DNA from: Deltaproteobacteria bacterium
GTDB lineage: Bacteria > Myxococcota > Polyangia > Haliangiales > Haliangiaceae
Reading direction: 5' to 3'
Length of the DNA stretch: 21,246 nt
Assembly: GCA_018262455.1 (NCBI GenBank)
Contig: JAGSPR010000064.1
Location: 1-21,246 of the forward strand
Shown piece after piece: positions 9,332 to 18,176 of the stretch (within the stretch, counting starts at the first letter, position 1; the number at the start of each line of letters is the position of its first letter). The position numbers and the translations under genes were made by a program. Under the pieces are notes generated by a model. That model saw nothing but the letters and a program-made list of their open reading frames with translations, had not been told where the DNA came from and did not search any database.

Positions 9332-9381
9332 GGCCCATCGATCCTCGACCCTGACCTCCGCGAGCGACTTCGGCTCCGCGG

Positions 9382-9387
9382 TACTGT
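9382..9387 (+). promoter_or_regulatory. TACTGT -10-like box before the MFS gene
   Basis: TACTGT fits TANNNT. It lies 5 nt before an in-frame GTG at 9393 and 17 nt before the ATG at 9405. The spacing differs from the 8-9 nt seen at other operon heads here, so the assignment is weak. Confidence 0.25.
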
Positions 9388-9404
9388 GCGGCGTGGCAAT
9401 CGCG

Positions 9405-10754
9405 ATGACCCCGGCACACCGGACGTGGCGCATCAAGGTGTTCGCCGCGACGTGGTTGTCGTACGTCGGCTTCTACTTCGCCCGCAAGCCATTCTCCGCC
9501 GCGAAGGCCGCGATCGGCGACGAGATGGGGTGGGACGCCACCACGCTCGGCAACATCTGGGCGGCGTACCTCATCGCGTACGCGGTCGGTCAGTTCCTCG
9601 CCGCGCGCATGGGGACCGTGCTCGGCCCGCGCAAGAACTTGCTGATCGGGATGATGCTCTCGGTGCTCGTGACGTTCGCGATGGGCATCGCCCCGTCGGT
9701 GCCGATGATGATGGGGCTCGTCGCCGTCAACGGGGTCGCGCAGGCGACCGGCTGGTCCGGCAACGTCGGCACGATGGCCGCGTGGTTCCACAGGCACGAG
9801 CGCGGCACGGTGATGGGCCTGTGGTCGACCAACTTCACGATCGGCTCGCTGGTCTCGGGGCTCGCGATGGCCGGCGTGCTCGGGATGCGCGCGTTGCTCG
9901 CCGAGATCCCGTGGCTGGTCGACATCAAGATCTACGAGCCCGAGCCGTGGCGGTGGTGCTTCTACCTCGGCGGCGCCGTCCTGCTCGTGATCTGGGTCCA
10001 GTTCTACTTCCTGCAGCGCGACCGCCCCGAGGATGTCGGCCTGCCACCGATCGACGATCCGGTGACCCCGATCGGTGCGGCTCGGCCGCGGATGATCGAC
10101 GAATCCAAGGAGGTCGCCACCAGCGATGCCAGGTTCACGCTGTCGCGCGACGCGTGGGCGAACCTGCTGCTCGTGGGGGGCTTCTACTTCTTCGCCAAGC
10201 TCATCCGCTACGCGGTGTGGTCGTGGTCGGCGTACTTCCTCCAGCAGAACTTCCACAAGTCAGCCGCCGAAGCGAACACCTATGCGATCGGGTTCGATCT
10301 GATGGGCATCCCCGGGGTCTACGTGACCGGCTGGCTGTCGGACCGCTACTTCCAGAGCCGCCGCGCCGGCGTGGCGCTGGTCATGATGATCGCGATGACC
10401 GGCGTGACGCTCCTGCTGATCCTGTACGGCGACACGAGCACGACCGTGTTCGTCGTCCTGCTCGCGGGGGTCGGGTTCACGCTGTACGGCCCGGATGCGC
10501 TGCTGAGCGGTGCAGGGGCGATGGACATCGGCGGACGCAAGGCCGCGACGTTCGCGACCGGCCTGATCTGCGGGTTCGGAGCGCTCGGCCCGATCGTGCA
10601 GGAGGTGGTCATCCCACGGCTCTACGATCAGAAGGCGGCGCAGCAGGCAGGAGACCTCGGCCCGGTGTTTGGCCTGCTGTTCGGCGGCGCGATCTTCGGG
10701 ACCGTGTTCTGCGCGGCGCTCGTCTGGCGCAACCGGCGTGGCAAAGGAATCTGA
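9405..10754 (+). CDS. MFS permease, organophosphate:phosphate antiporter (GlpT/UhpT) type
   Basis: This is a 449-aa polytopic membrane protein. It begins MTPAHRTWRIKVF and is followed by WLSYVGFYFARKPFSAAK, a pattern typical of the first helix of the OPA family (GlpT, UhpT, UhpC, PgtP). Other family-like stretches are GWSGNVGTMAAWF.RHERGTVMG, the GIPGVYVTGWLSDRYF loop and LYGPDALLSGAGAMDIGGRKAA. About 12 hydrophobic segments are apparent in two halves around a hydrophilic centre (about 200-245). It should exchange inorganic phosphate for a phosphorylated sugar or glycerol phosphate; the substrate cannot be read from the sequence. The ATG at 9405 is chosen; an in-frame GTG at 9393 is an alternative. 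The frame stays open further upstream only because it passes through repeats. The ATPase gene follows after 29 bp. Confidence 0.88.
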   Translation: MTPAHRTWRIKVFAATWLSYVGFYFARKPFSAAKAAIGDEMGWDATTLGNIWAAYLIAYAVGQFLAARMGTVLGPRKNLLIGMMLSVLVTFAMGIAPSVPMMMGLVAVNGVAQATGWSGNVGTMAAWFHRHERGTVMGLWSTNFTIGSLVSGLAMAGVLGMRALLAEIPWLVDIKIYEPEPWRWCFYLGGAVLLVIWVQFYFLQRDRPEDVGLPPIDDPVTPIGAARPRMIDESKEVATSDARFTLSRDAWANLLLVGGFYFFAKLIRYAVWSWSAYFLQQNFHKSAAEANTYAIGFDLMGIPGVYVTGWLSDRYFQSRRAGVALVMMIAMTGVTLLLILYGDTSTTVFVVLLAGVGFTLYGPDALLSGAGAMDIGGRKAATFATGLICGFGALGPIVQEVVIPRLYDQKAAQQAGDLGPVFGLLFGGAIFGTVFCAALVWRNRRGKGI

Positions 10755-10769
10755 GCCGCCGATCTGGGT

Positions 10770-10775
10770 TACGAT
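10770..10775 (+). promoter_or_regulatory. TACGAT -10-like box before the second ATPase gene
   Basis: TACGAT lies 8 nt before the GTG start at 10784, the same geometry as at four other starts in the window. The intervening bases include a G-run that ends only 3 nt before the GTG, closer than a normal Shine-Dalgarno site. Confidence 0.45.
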
Positions 10776-10783
10776 GGGGGCCG

Positions 10784-11752
10784 GTGCGAGCGTCGTCGAT
10801 CCTCATCGTCCATTCGGATCGCAAGACCCAGCGAACGGTGCAGCGCGTCCTCGGCGTGACCGGGCGTCGCGTCGACATCGCGGATGACCTCGAGCAAGGC
10901 ATCCAGTTGCTCGCGCACCTGAGCCCGGTGCTGGTGGTCGTCGATGGCGCGCTGTCGCACAACGCCGAGCACAGCGCCACGATCGGCAAGCTCATCGAGC
11001 TCGCCAAGGAGCGCGGGGCAGAGGCGTGCATGACCCTGCTCGGGAGTACCGCGATCGCGCAGATGCCAGCGCTGCTCCGGCTCGGCGCGGTCACGAACCT
11101 GCTCGTGCATCAGATGCCCATCCTCGCCGAGGAGCTGACGATCACGGCGCAGAAGCTGATCCGCCGCGACCTGTTCGGCGCCGAGAAGTACCTGCTGTGG
11201 GGCACCGAGCTTCACGAGACCACGTTGATCCGAGGCAGCCAGCGGGCCGAGGTCGTCGGAGCGCTCGCCGAGCAGGTCCGCGCGTTCGGCCAGAGTGCGC
11301 GGGTCGTCTCGATGGCGATGCTCGTCGCCGACGAGCTGCTGTCGAACGCGGTGCACAACGCCCCGATCGACGCCGCGGGCAACCACCACCGCAAGGATCT
11401 GGCGCGCGCCGACGAGCTCGAGCTCGACGCGCGCCAGCAGATCCGGCTGCGCTGGGGATGTGACGCGCGTTACCTTGCGATCGAGGTCACCGACCAGTTC
11501 GGCACCCTCGACCGCGATACGATCCTGGCCTCGCTGGCAAAGAATGACGTGCGCGAATCCGGGGGCGGCGCCGGGATGGGCATCGCATTGGCCTACCGTT
11601 CCTGCGATCACCTGGTATTCAATCTCGCACCTGGCGTGCGCACCGAGATCATCGCGCTGATCGATGTTCGTTATCCCCCGACCGAGCGGATGTCCGTCTC
11701 GTCGTACAACGTGTTCGTGGAGAGGCCACGCGGCGATGACCACACAGGCTGA
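10784..11752 (+). CDS. Receiver-like/GHKL ATPase protein (partner-switch type)
   Basis: This is a 322-aa protein starting at a GTG at 10784, since similarity to a receiver fold begins immediately (SSILIVHSDRKT). Residues 1-125 look like a response-regulator receiver with D12 and a candidate phosphoacceptor D54 (VLVVVDG). Residues 165-295 are a GHKL ATPase: N-box D183-E184-L-L-S-N188, D-box D237-Q-F-G240, and lid SGGGAGMGIA near 259-267. No histidine phosphotransfer helix is seen. It is paralogous to the protein at 2938-3942, sharing the order receiver-like then GHKL, the long N-box to D-box spacing, a Gly-Cys before the D-box strand, and a STAS/zinc-ribbon partner directly downstream. Its stop lies 17 bp inside the STAS gene. 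It is probably an RsbW-like binding partner or kinase of that protein. Confidence 0.85.
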   Translation: MRASSILIVHSDRKTQRTVQRVLGVTGRRVDIADDLEQGIQLLAHLSPVLVVVDGALSHNAEHSATIGKLIELAKERGAEACMTLLGSTAIAQMPALLRLGAVTNLLVHQMPILAEELTITAQKLIRRDLFGAEKYLLWGTELHETTLIRGSQRAEVVGALAEQVRAFGQSARVVSMAMLVADELLSNAVHNAPIDAAGNHHRKDLARADELELDARQQIRLRWGCDARYLAIEVTDQFGTLDRDTILASLAKNDVRESGGGAGMGIALAYRSCDHLVFNLAPGVRTEIIALIDVRYPPTERMSVSSYNVFVERPRGDDHTG

Positions 11753-12224
11753 AACTCGCGGTCGGATGACCCTTGCCGCGGTCGATGACAAGCTCGTGCT
11801 TGCGGGCGCGATCGACGAGACTGCCGTGCTCCACGAGCTGACCGGGCGGGCGCTCGGCGGGCGCCTGGTGCTCGACCTCGCGGCGATCACGTTCATCAAC
11901 TCGCTCGGCGTGCGCGACTGGATCCGGATGCAAGCCGCGGCACAGAAGGGCAACCTCGCCGTCGAGCTCCAGCGCGTCCCCGAGCCACTCGTGCACCAGC
12001 TCAACATGATCATGGCGACGCGGGGCAACGCGACCGTGACCTCGTTCTTCGCCCCCTACGCGTGCGACGCCTGCGGCCGGGAGGAGTCCCTGTTGATCGA
12101 TGCGATCGCGAACGCGGAGCGGCTCGTCAAGCTCGATCCGCCGCCGATGGTCTGTCCCGAGTGCGGAGCGGAGATGGCGTTCAATGATTTCCCCGAGCGT
12201 TACTTCTCGTTCCTCTCGGTGTAG
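11736..12224 (+). CDS. Stand-alone STAS/zinc-ribbon protein (anti-anti-sigma-like)
   Basis: This is a 162-aa protein. The ATG at 11736 overlaps the ATPase gene by 17 bp and is preceded by GGAGAGG, a plausible Shine-Dalgarno site. Residues 10-105 form a STAS fold with the switch-loop motif ITFINSLGVRDW (S56). Residues 106-160 add a zinc ribbon, C110/C113 and C140/C143, closing with the motif FNDFPERYFSF. The same extended unit appears as the first repeat of the kinase fusion at 287-2932 (VHQLNM/VDQLNM, FAPY/LAPY, PERYFSF/PESYFSF). By analogy with RsbV/SpoIIAA it would bind the ATPase encoded upstream, with phosphorylation of a switch-loop Ser controlling binding. The zinc ribbon is not part of classic RsbV proteins and may bind another partner. 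Confidence 0.85.
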   Translation: MTTQAETRGRMTLAAVDDKLVLAGAIDETAVLHELTGRALGGRLVLDLAAITFINSLGVRDWIRMQAAAQKGNLAVELQRVPEPLVHQLNMIMATRGNATVTSFFAPYACDACGREESLLIDAIANAERLVKLDPPPMVCPECGAEMAFNDFPERYFSFLSV

Positions 12225-12232
12225 AAACCGGC

Positions 12233-12868
12233 GTGCTGCAAGCCTTCGCGGACTGGGTCAAGGGATTCGTCGATTCGGTCGGCTACCCCGGGTTGTTCTT
12301 GCTGATCGTGCTCGAGAGCACGCTCGTCCCGATTCCCTCGGAGCTGGTGATGCCGTTCGCCGGCTTCATGGCCTCGCAGGGCAGGTTCTCGCTCCCGATG
12401 GTCCTCGTCATCAACAGCGTCGGTGCGCTGGTCGGATCGGGCCTGTGCTACTGGCTCGGCGCGGCGGGGGGCAAGCCCTTGCTGGTGAAGTACGGCAAGT
12501 ACGTCTTCATCCGCGCCCACGACATCGAGAAGACCGAGGTGTTCTTTGCCAAGCACGGCAAGGCGACCATCCTGATTGGCAGGTTCTTGCCGGTGATCCG
12601 CCACTTCATCTCGATCCCGGCGGGCATCGCCCGGATGCCGCTGGTGCCGTTCTTCATCCAGACCTTCATCGGGTCGACGATCTGGGGCAGCCTGCTCATC
12701 ATCATCGGCTACGAGCTGGGCGAGAACTGGGAGTCGGTCGCGACCCAGTTCAAGCACGTCGATCTCGTCATCGGAGCGCTGATCGTGCTAGCGATCTTGA
12801 CGATCGCGATCCGGTTCGTGATACGTCGACGCCGGGAACGCCGCGCGTCCCAGAACGTCCCTGACTAG
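12233..12868 (+). CDS. DedA-family membrane protein
   Basis: This is a 211-aa protein starting at GTG, 8 bp after the STAS stop, so it is likely in the same transcript. It shows the DedA/SNARE-associated (VTT) signature: E28 with PIPSE at 33-37 in the first re-entrant segment, and the loop GRFLPVIRHFISIPAG from 116 onward (R117, P120, R123). Hydrophobic helices surround both, with a final helix at about 178-197 and an Arg-rich C-terminus. Members act in membrane lipid trafficking; some recycle undecaprenyl phosphate or flip phosphatidylethanolamine. The lipid handled here cannot be told. No clear Shine-Dalgarno sequence is visible. Confidence 0.9.
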   Translation: MLQAFADWVKGFVDSVGYPGLFLLIVLESTLVPIPSELVMPFAGFMASQGRFSLPMVLVINSVGALVGSGLCYWLGAAGGKPLLVKYGKYVFIRAHDIEKTEVFFAKHGKATILIGRFLPVIRHFISIPAGIARMPLVPFFIQTFIGSTIWGSLLIIIGYELGENWESVATQFKHVDLVIGALIVLAILTIAIRFVIRRRRERRASQNVPD

Positions 12869-12931
12869 TCGCAGCTCCACCCACCGAGCCTTCCGTGAGT
12901 CCCTCCCCCACGACCTCATCGTCCGCCGTGC

Positions 12932-12937
12932 TAGCTT
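12932..12937 (+). promoter_or_regulatory. TAGCTT -10-like box, near-leaderless start
   Basis: TAGCTT, preceded by TGC (extended -10 form), ends 8 nt before the ATG at 12946. No Shine-Dalgarno sequence is present between the two. This geometry supports 12946 over the GTG at 12895 as the start codon. Confidence 0.45.
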
Positions 12938-12945
12938 CTACTGGC

Positions 12946-13950
<1,005 letters not shown>

Positions 13951-13968
<18 letters not shown>

Positions 13969-13998
13969 CCGACGCTGCTCGACCAGCAGTAGCCGGCC
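13951..13998 (+). repeat. 24-bp tandem duplication spanning a stop codon
   Basis: The 20-bp sequence TGCTCGACCAGCAGTAGCCG occurs at 13952-13971 and again at 13976-13995, so the period is 24 bp (8 codons). The first copy contains the TAG stop of the 340-aa protein (13966-13968). The second copy carries an in-frame TAG at 13990-13992. The second copy can also form a short CTGCT/AGCAG hairpin in the gap between the convergent genes. Confidence 0.85.
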
Positions 13999-14000
13999 CG

Positions 14001-14456
14001 CTACGCGGTCGCGGTGGTCTGCGGCGCCGCGAGGTGCTTCTCGATCATCTTCGCGAGATCGGGCAGCGAGTCGATGACGTTCTTCTTCGCCCCGTCGCGC
14101 ATCCGCAGGTACATCTTCTTGGCGGTGGTGTGCGTCGTCTTCTCCGCGCGCTCATCGGTGACCGAGAGCAGATCCTCGGCGACATCATCGCCCCGCGCGA
14201 CGATGTAGTCGCTGAAGCTGCTGGGCTTGGTGGCGAGCCACTTGTCGTAGTGCGGCTGGATCTTGCCGAGCCAGTCATCGAGCAGCGCGTCGACGACCTC
14301 GGGCACGAACTTCTTCTTGATCCCCTTGATCATCGCGTACGCGCTCTTGATCACGAAGCCCTTCTGCTTGACCGACGAGTCGATGAGCTCGACGCATTCG
14401 TTGATGACCACCGGTCGGGTGGGCTCTTTGCCGATTTGTTCGACGAGGGTTGGCAT
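14001..14456 (-). CDS. Small conserved DUF-type protein (DUF6918-like)
   Basis: This is a 151-aa soluble protein beginning MPTLVEQIGKEPTRPVV. It is basic to neutral, Lys-rich and predicted helical, without signal peptide or membrane helix. The N-terminal pattern (a short leader, RPVV, then ELIDSSVKQKG, a Lys-rich IKKKFVPEVVDALLDDW stretch and a Q-P-H/F position) recalls from memory the uncharacterised DUF6918 family. That match was not checked and no function is known to me. The gene is convergent with the 340-aa gene, with only 32 bp between stops. A TAAGGT box ends 8 nt before the ATG; its AAGG could also act as a Shine-Dalgarno site. Confidence 0.8.
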   Translation of the reverse strand: MPTLVEQIGKEPTRPVVINECVELIDSSVKQKGFVIKSAYAMIKGIKKKFVPEVVDALLDDWLGKIQPHYDKWLATKPSSFSDYIVARGDDVAEDLLSVTDERAEKTTHTTAKKMYLRMRDGAKKNVIDSLPDLAKMIEKHLAAPQTTATA

Positions 14457-14464
14457 CGCGGCGT

Positions 14465-14470
14465 ACCTTA
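14465..14470 (-). promoter_or_regulatory. TAAGGT box 8 nt before a start codon
   Basis: On the minus strand TAAGGT is followed by ACGCCGCG and the ATG at 14456. It matches the TANNNT geometry seen at other operon heads. It also contains AAGG at normal Shine-Dalgarno distance, so it is the most ambiguous of the set. Confidence 0.35.
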
Positions 14471-14491
14471 GTGCCGAGTCCCCGCTTCGTA

Positions 14492-14508
14492 AAGCCCGGT
14501 CAGGGCTT
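14492..14508 (-). terminator. Hairpin across a stop codon, terminator-like
   Basis: On the minus strand AAGCCC-TGACC-GGGCTT forms a 6-bp stem whose loop holds the TGA stop of the TPR-tailed gene, followed by TACG. The T-run is very short, so termination efficiency is uncertain. It separates this gene from the 151-aa gene downstream, which has its own -10-like box. Confidence 0.4.
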
Positions 14509-15183
14509 GGGATCGACGAACGTGACGCCGTACTTCGAGCACCGCGTCTTCATCTGCTCGCGATCGGCGGCGGGCAGCTGGCCGAAGACCTTCTGCGCCT
14601 CCGGACCATCGCCCTCGATGCAGGCGGCCGAGACCAGGATCCGGAGCATCCGTGGGTTGCCTGGCGCGGTCTGCAGGACCTTCTGGGCGAAGCTCCGCGC
14701 CTCATCGAAGTCGCCGCGGTCGTAGGCCTTGTTGGCCTCGGCCATGATGATGTCGAGCTTCTGGGCCCGCGTCCCATCGGCCGGACTTCCGGCCGGCACT
14801 TCCTCGGGGTCGGTCGCCGCGACGTCGGTGAGCTTGGTGCCCTGGCCGGCCGGGTGCGGACGACGGAGCAGCCGGCTGACCAGCGGGTTGGACCCGCTGC
14901 CCGCGCCACGCGATGGTGTGCCCGGCGTCCTGACGGGGTCAGGATCTGCCGCCAGGGTCGGCGCAGGTGGCCCGTGTTCAGGGGCCGACGGCGACACGGC
15001 ACTGCGCGGCGACGGCTGGGCGGGCTCGGGGCTCGAGTGCACCGCGTGGAACAAGTAGAGGCCCAGTCCAAGGACCAGGGTCGCCACCGCTGCCAGGAGG
15101 ATGTGACGTAAGGTCACGACCTTCCAGATAGCACGATGCACGAGGCCGATCCAACGCCGCCTCGGAGCGGGCGACGACATCAC
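14500..15183 (-). CDS. Single-pass membrane protein with C-terminal TPR-like domain
   Basis: This is a 227-aa protein. The GTG at 15183 has GGAG 8 nt upstream and is directly followed by an ATG at 15180, so either may be used. A basic N-terminus leads into one membrane helix at about 28-47 (ILLAAVATLVLGLGLYLF), giving a type II topology. A roughly 90-residue Pro/Ser-rich linker follows. Residues 140-220 resemble TPR helices (ANKAYDRGDFDEARSFAQKVLQTAPGN), with two cysteines near the end. Such proteins usually act as envelope scaffolds. The gene is divergent from the 924-aa lipoprotein gene. No specific function can be assigned. Confidence 0.8.
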   Translation of the reverse strand: MMSSPAPRRRWIGLVHRAIWKVVTLRHILLAAVATLVLGLGLYLFHAVHSSPEPAQPSPRSAVSPSAPEHGPPAPTLAADPDPVRTPGTPSRGAGSGSNPLVSRLLRRPHPAGQGTKLTDVAATDPEEVPAGSPADGTRAQKLDIIMAEANKAYDRGDFDEARSFAQKVLQTAPGNPRMLRILVSAACIEGDGPEAQKVFGQLPAADREQMKTRCSKYGVTFVDPKP

Positions 15184-15263
15184 TTATCGAACTCCGAAGT
15201 TGTGATGTTTGCCTCGATGCTCCGTCGATCGAGGCCCGTCGCTGCGAATGTGGGGCACCTCGA

Positions 15264-15292
15264 TTGACGGTGCTGGGAGCGATTGCTGATAT
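15264..15292 (+). promoter_or_regulatory. Candidate sigma-70-like promoter of the lipoprotein gene
   Basis: TTGACG at 15264-15269 and TGATAT at 15287-15292 are separated by 17 bp. The -35 matches 5 of 6 consensus bases; the -10 is weak. The -10 box ends 9 nt before the ATG at 15302, again implying a very short leader, and no Shine-Dalgarno sequence is seen. Confidence 0.4.
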
Positions 15293-15301
15293 TCCGCCCC
15301 A

Positions 15302-18076
15302 ATGAAGCGCAACCATTTCTTGTTGGCTGTGACCGTCGCGCTGGGGAGCGCGGGGGTTGTGGGATGTGGAGATAACTCCAAGCAGTGCGGAGCGGGCACG
15401 ACCAACATCGATGGTGTTTGCACCGGTGGTGGCGGCGCGATCTGCGGCGACGGCACCATGCTCGACGAGGCGACCGGCAGCTGCGTCCCGAGCGATGCGG
15501 TCTGCGGCGACGGCACCGTGCTCGTCAACGGCACGTGTCAGGATCCGACCGGCAACCTCACCATCGATCTCGAGGAAGGCCCGGAGCCGAACGGCTTCGA
15601 AGCGGGCGCGACGCCCGCCGGCACGATCGCGCTGAAGCCTGCCAACGGCACCGGGTTCGTCATCCACGGCTGCATCAAGCCGACCGACAACTTCACCGCG
15701 GATCTCGATGCGTACCAGCTCACCGTGACCGGCCCGACTTTGATCAAGATCAGCGCGGATGGCGTGCACGGCCTCGCGGCTGGCTTCGCCGCGCTCGGCG
15801 ATCTCGACCAGCCGCTGCTGGCGAACTGGCTGCGCCTCGGCCTCAACGTCAGCACCGACACCTCGAAGCGCGAGCTGTTCCTGCCCGCCGCGGGCACGTA
15901 CAGCATCGTGATCGCGGACACCCGCACCCTGATGCCGATCACCGAGGGCGCCTCCGACCTGCCGCCCGCCGGCAACCTCGATGGCACCAGCTGCTACTTC
16001 GTCACGGTCGATCTCAAGGACATCCCGGCTCCAGCCCCGCTCCCCCTCACGGGCGTGAACGCCGGTGACGCCGGCACGATCGGCGAGGACCTCAAGTTCT
16101 ACGCCGGCCCGTTCCCCACCGGCTTCACGGGCCTCACCGCCGTGATCGATCCCGAGGACCTCAACGGCGATGGCACCGTGGACGTCAACTCGCGCGCGGC
16201 CTCGTCGCTCGTGGTGCTGAACAACACCAGCCTGCGCCAGATCAACGACGCCGATAACACCTCGCCGATCAGCGCCGCGTTCTTCGGCGGGATCAAGGCC
16301 GGCGATGCGCCGCTCGTCGTACTCGACTACGTGTGGAACTACACGGTCGGCCCGGCGGACTACGCGATCACGGTCGACGCCGCGCTCGCTTCCGACGCGC
16401 TGGCGACCGATGGCACCGCGGTCACCGCGACCGGCGGCTCGCACGGCCAGGTGTTCCAGGACTCGACCGGCACCCACTTCGACAACCTCAACCTGTTCCA
16501 CTTCGACGTCGCCGCGGCGAACGAGGTCGATGGGTTCGACCTGACGTCGTCGATCGACCTGCAGGGCGTGCTCGTCGATCAGGACGGCTTCTTCGCCAGC
16601 CAGTTCACCGGCCTTGACGGTAATGCGACCGACTCGACGACGTTCGCGGCCTACCAGGGGCTGTTGCGGTTCGCGGCCCCCGGTCGCTACTACTTCGTCG
16701 TGTTCGCGCCGCGCGTGGCGCCGGCGACGGCGTTCACCGTCACGACCACGATCGCCGCGCAGGCCCCGGTCGCGCTGACGCTCGACACCCCGAGCGCCGC
16801 GCAGACCGTGAACCAGTTCAACTCGAACGCGTTCACCTACGACGCCGGCACCACCGAGCCGTGGCAGCTGTTCAACGCGACCGGCACCGGCACCGGCGAC
16901 CTGCTCGTCAGCGTCTATGACCCGACCGCCGCGTTCGGCCGGCTCGACACGATGGCGATCAAGTTCGGCGGCGGCGCAGGCACCGCGGACGTCAGCGTCA
17001 GCGACGTCAACGCGGCGGAGAGCTTCGCCTTCGCCGCCGATGGCTCGACGCCGGCCGGCCGGATCCTGCTCGACCTGAACGCGTCGGCGCCCGTGGTGAC
17101 GAACTTCTTCGTCAAGGCGAACCCGACCGTGCTGACCGGTACGCGGACGTTCGTCGCCGACATCAGCGCGCGCGTCTATCATGACTTCGGCACGATCGCG
17201 CAGGGCAGCACCCCGCCGACGGTCAACGACGAGCCGCTCACCGTCGCCGACCCGAGCCGCCGCTACCTGTTCAAGGCGGCCCCGGGGAGCGTCGTCACCC
17301 TCACGCTCACGCCGGTTACCGCGGCGCTCGATGGCGTGATCGCGCTGATCGACAACGCCGAGAACGATAAGATCCCGGCGGTCGATGCCACCGGCGCGAA
17401 CCAGCCGGAGACGATCAGGTTCACGCAGAACGCCAGCGGCGTCACGCCGTTCGTGATCCGCTCGGCCGCGCCGGTCGCCGGGACCCTGGACTACACGCTC
17501 ACGGTCCAGGTCGACCCGCCGTTCTACTCGGTGGCGAGCAGCGCGACGGCGTTCGCCGACGCGTGCCTCGGCGGCGGCGCCACGGTGCCGCTCGATTCGG
17601 GGACCTCTGACGAGGGCCTCACCGCGAGCATTGCGCCCCCCGCGGGCTTCACGTTCTACGGCGCAACGGCCCCGGACTTCATCGCGTCGACCAACGGCTT
17701 CCTGTCGTTCAACCCGGCGATCACGGACTCGAACTTCAACGTGACGGCGCTGCCGGATGGGCTCGGCGAGACCAACATCGCGCCGCTGTGGGATGACCTC
17801 GACCAGGTCGTGATCTGCACCAAGACGATCGGCACCAAGCTGGTCGTCCAGTGGACCGGCGTCGAGTTCTCGTTCTTCGGCGGCGGCCCGACCGTGGCCA
17901 TCCAGACGATCCTCGACTCGGCCGATAACTCGATCGAGTTCGTCTACGGCACCCAGACGGCCGACGGCGGCAACGGCGTCGCGGGCGTCCAGAGCCTGGC
18001 GGGTGACGAGGCGACCTCGGTCAGCACGTTCGCCCCGGTCGCGCAGAACACGTCGAAGAAGCTGACGCACCCGTAA
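15302..18076 (+). CDS. Large secreted/surface lipoprotein with CGDGT modules and nidogen-like C-terminus
   Basis: This is a 924-aa protein. A lipoprotein signal MKRNHFLLAV... ends in lipobox GVVGC (Cys22). Next come short Cys-rich modules (about 22-80) containing ICGDGTML...SC and VCGDGTVL...TC, typical of myxobacterial lipoproteins. Residues 80-780 are a long beta-rich, Asp/Thr/Ala-rich region with repeated pre-peptidase-like segments (Y.I.V, G.Y...V), for example FLPAAGTYSIVIADTRT and APGRYYFVVFAP. The C-terminal 150 residues (FYGATAPDFIASTNGFLSF, then APLWDDLD, then IEFVYG) resemble a nidogen-like extracellular beta domain. No enzyme motif is visible. It is likely an outer-surface structural or adhesive protein and is followed by a strong hairpin. 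Confidence 0.85.
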   Translation: MKRNHFLLAVTVALGSAGVVGCGDNSKQCGAGTTNIDGVCTGGGGAICGDGTMLDEATGSCVPSDAVCGDGTVLVNGTCQDPTGNLTIDLEEGPEPNGFEAGATPAGTIALKPANGTGFVIHGCIKPTDNFTADLDAYQLTVTGPTLIKISADGVHGLAAGFAALGDLDQPLLANWLRLGLNVSTDTSKRELFLPAAGTYSIVIADTRTLMPITEGASDLPPAGNLDGTSCYFVTVDLKDIPAPAPLPLTGVNAGDAGTIGEDLKFYAGPFPTGFTGLTAVIDPEDLNGDGTVDVNSRAASSLVVLNNTSLRQINDADNTSPISAAFFGGIKAGDAPLVVLDYVWNYTVGPADYAITVDAALASDALATDGTAVTATGGSHGQVFQDSTGTHFDNLNLFHFDVAAANEVDGFDLTSSIDLQGVLVDQDGFFASQFTGLDGNATDSTTFAAYQGLLRFAAPGRYYFVVFAPRVAPATAFTVTTTIAAQAPVALTLDTPSAAQTVNQFNSNAFTYDAGTTEPWQLFNATGTGTGDLLVSVYDPTAAFGRLDTMAIKFGGGAGTADVSVSDVNAAESFAFAADGSTPAGRILLDLNASAPVVTNFFVKANPTVLTGTRTFVADISARVYHDFGTIAQGSTPPTVNDEPLTVADPSRRYLFKAAPGSVVTLTLTPVTAALDGVIALIDNAENDKIPAVDATGANQPETIRFTQNASGVTPFVIRSAAPVAGTLDYTLTVQVDPPFYSVASSATAFADACLGGGATVPLDSGTSDEGLTASIAPPAGFTFYGATAPDFIASTNGFLSFNPAITDSNFNVTALPDGLGETNIAPLWDDLDQVVICTKTIGTKLVVQWTGVEFSFFGGGPTVAIQTILDSADNSIEFVYGTQTADGGNGVAGVQSLAGDEATSVSTFAPVAQNTSKKLTHP

Positions 18077-18104
18077 CTCGCGGTTCCGCGTCGTCCGAGC
18101 AGGC

Positions 18105-18126
18105 GGCTCGCCCTTCGGGGCGGGCC
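18105..18126 (+). terminator. UUCG-capped hairpin after the lipoprotein gene
   Basis: GGCTCGCCC at 18105-18113 pairs with GGGCGGGCC at 18118-18126 (9 bp with one G-U wobble) around a TTCG tetraloop. It lies 29 bp after the stop and is followed by a weak GTCGGTCGTTT stretch. The stable UUCG cap and position favour an intrinsic terminator, though the T-run is poor. Confidence 0.6.
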
Positions 18127-18161
18127 GTCGGTCGTTTCGGGACGAAGCCTCCCTTTGGGGG

Positions 18162-18167
18162 TACCAT
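18162..18167 (+). promoter_or_regulatory. TACCAT -10-like box, near-leaderless start
   Basis: TACCAT ends 9 nt before the ATG at 18177. The only G-rich run (18157-18161) is too far upstream to serve as a Shine-Dalgarno site. No -35 consensus is apparent at 17 bp. Confidence 0.45.
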
Positions 18168-18176
18168 GGTCCCAGC

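Noticed and set aside
9075..9404. N-terminal extension of the MFS permease
   Set aside because: The frame runs through the inverted repeats and yields Arg/Ser-rich sequence; permease homology begins after the ATG at 9405.
9161..10783. N-terminal extension of the second ATPase through the permease region
   Set aside because: That part is an out-of-frame reading of the permease gene; receiver-like sequence starts at the GTG at 10784.
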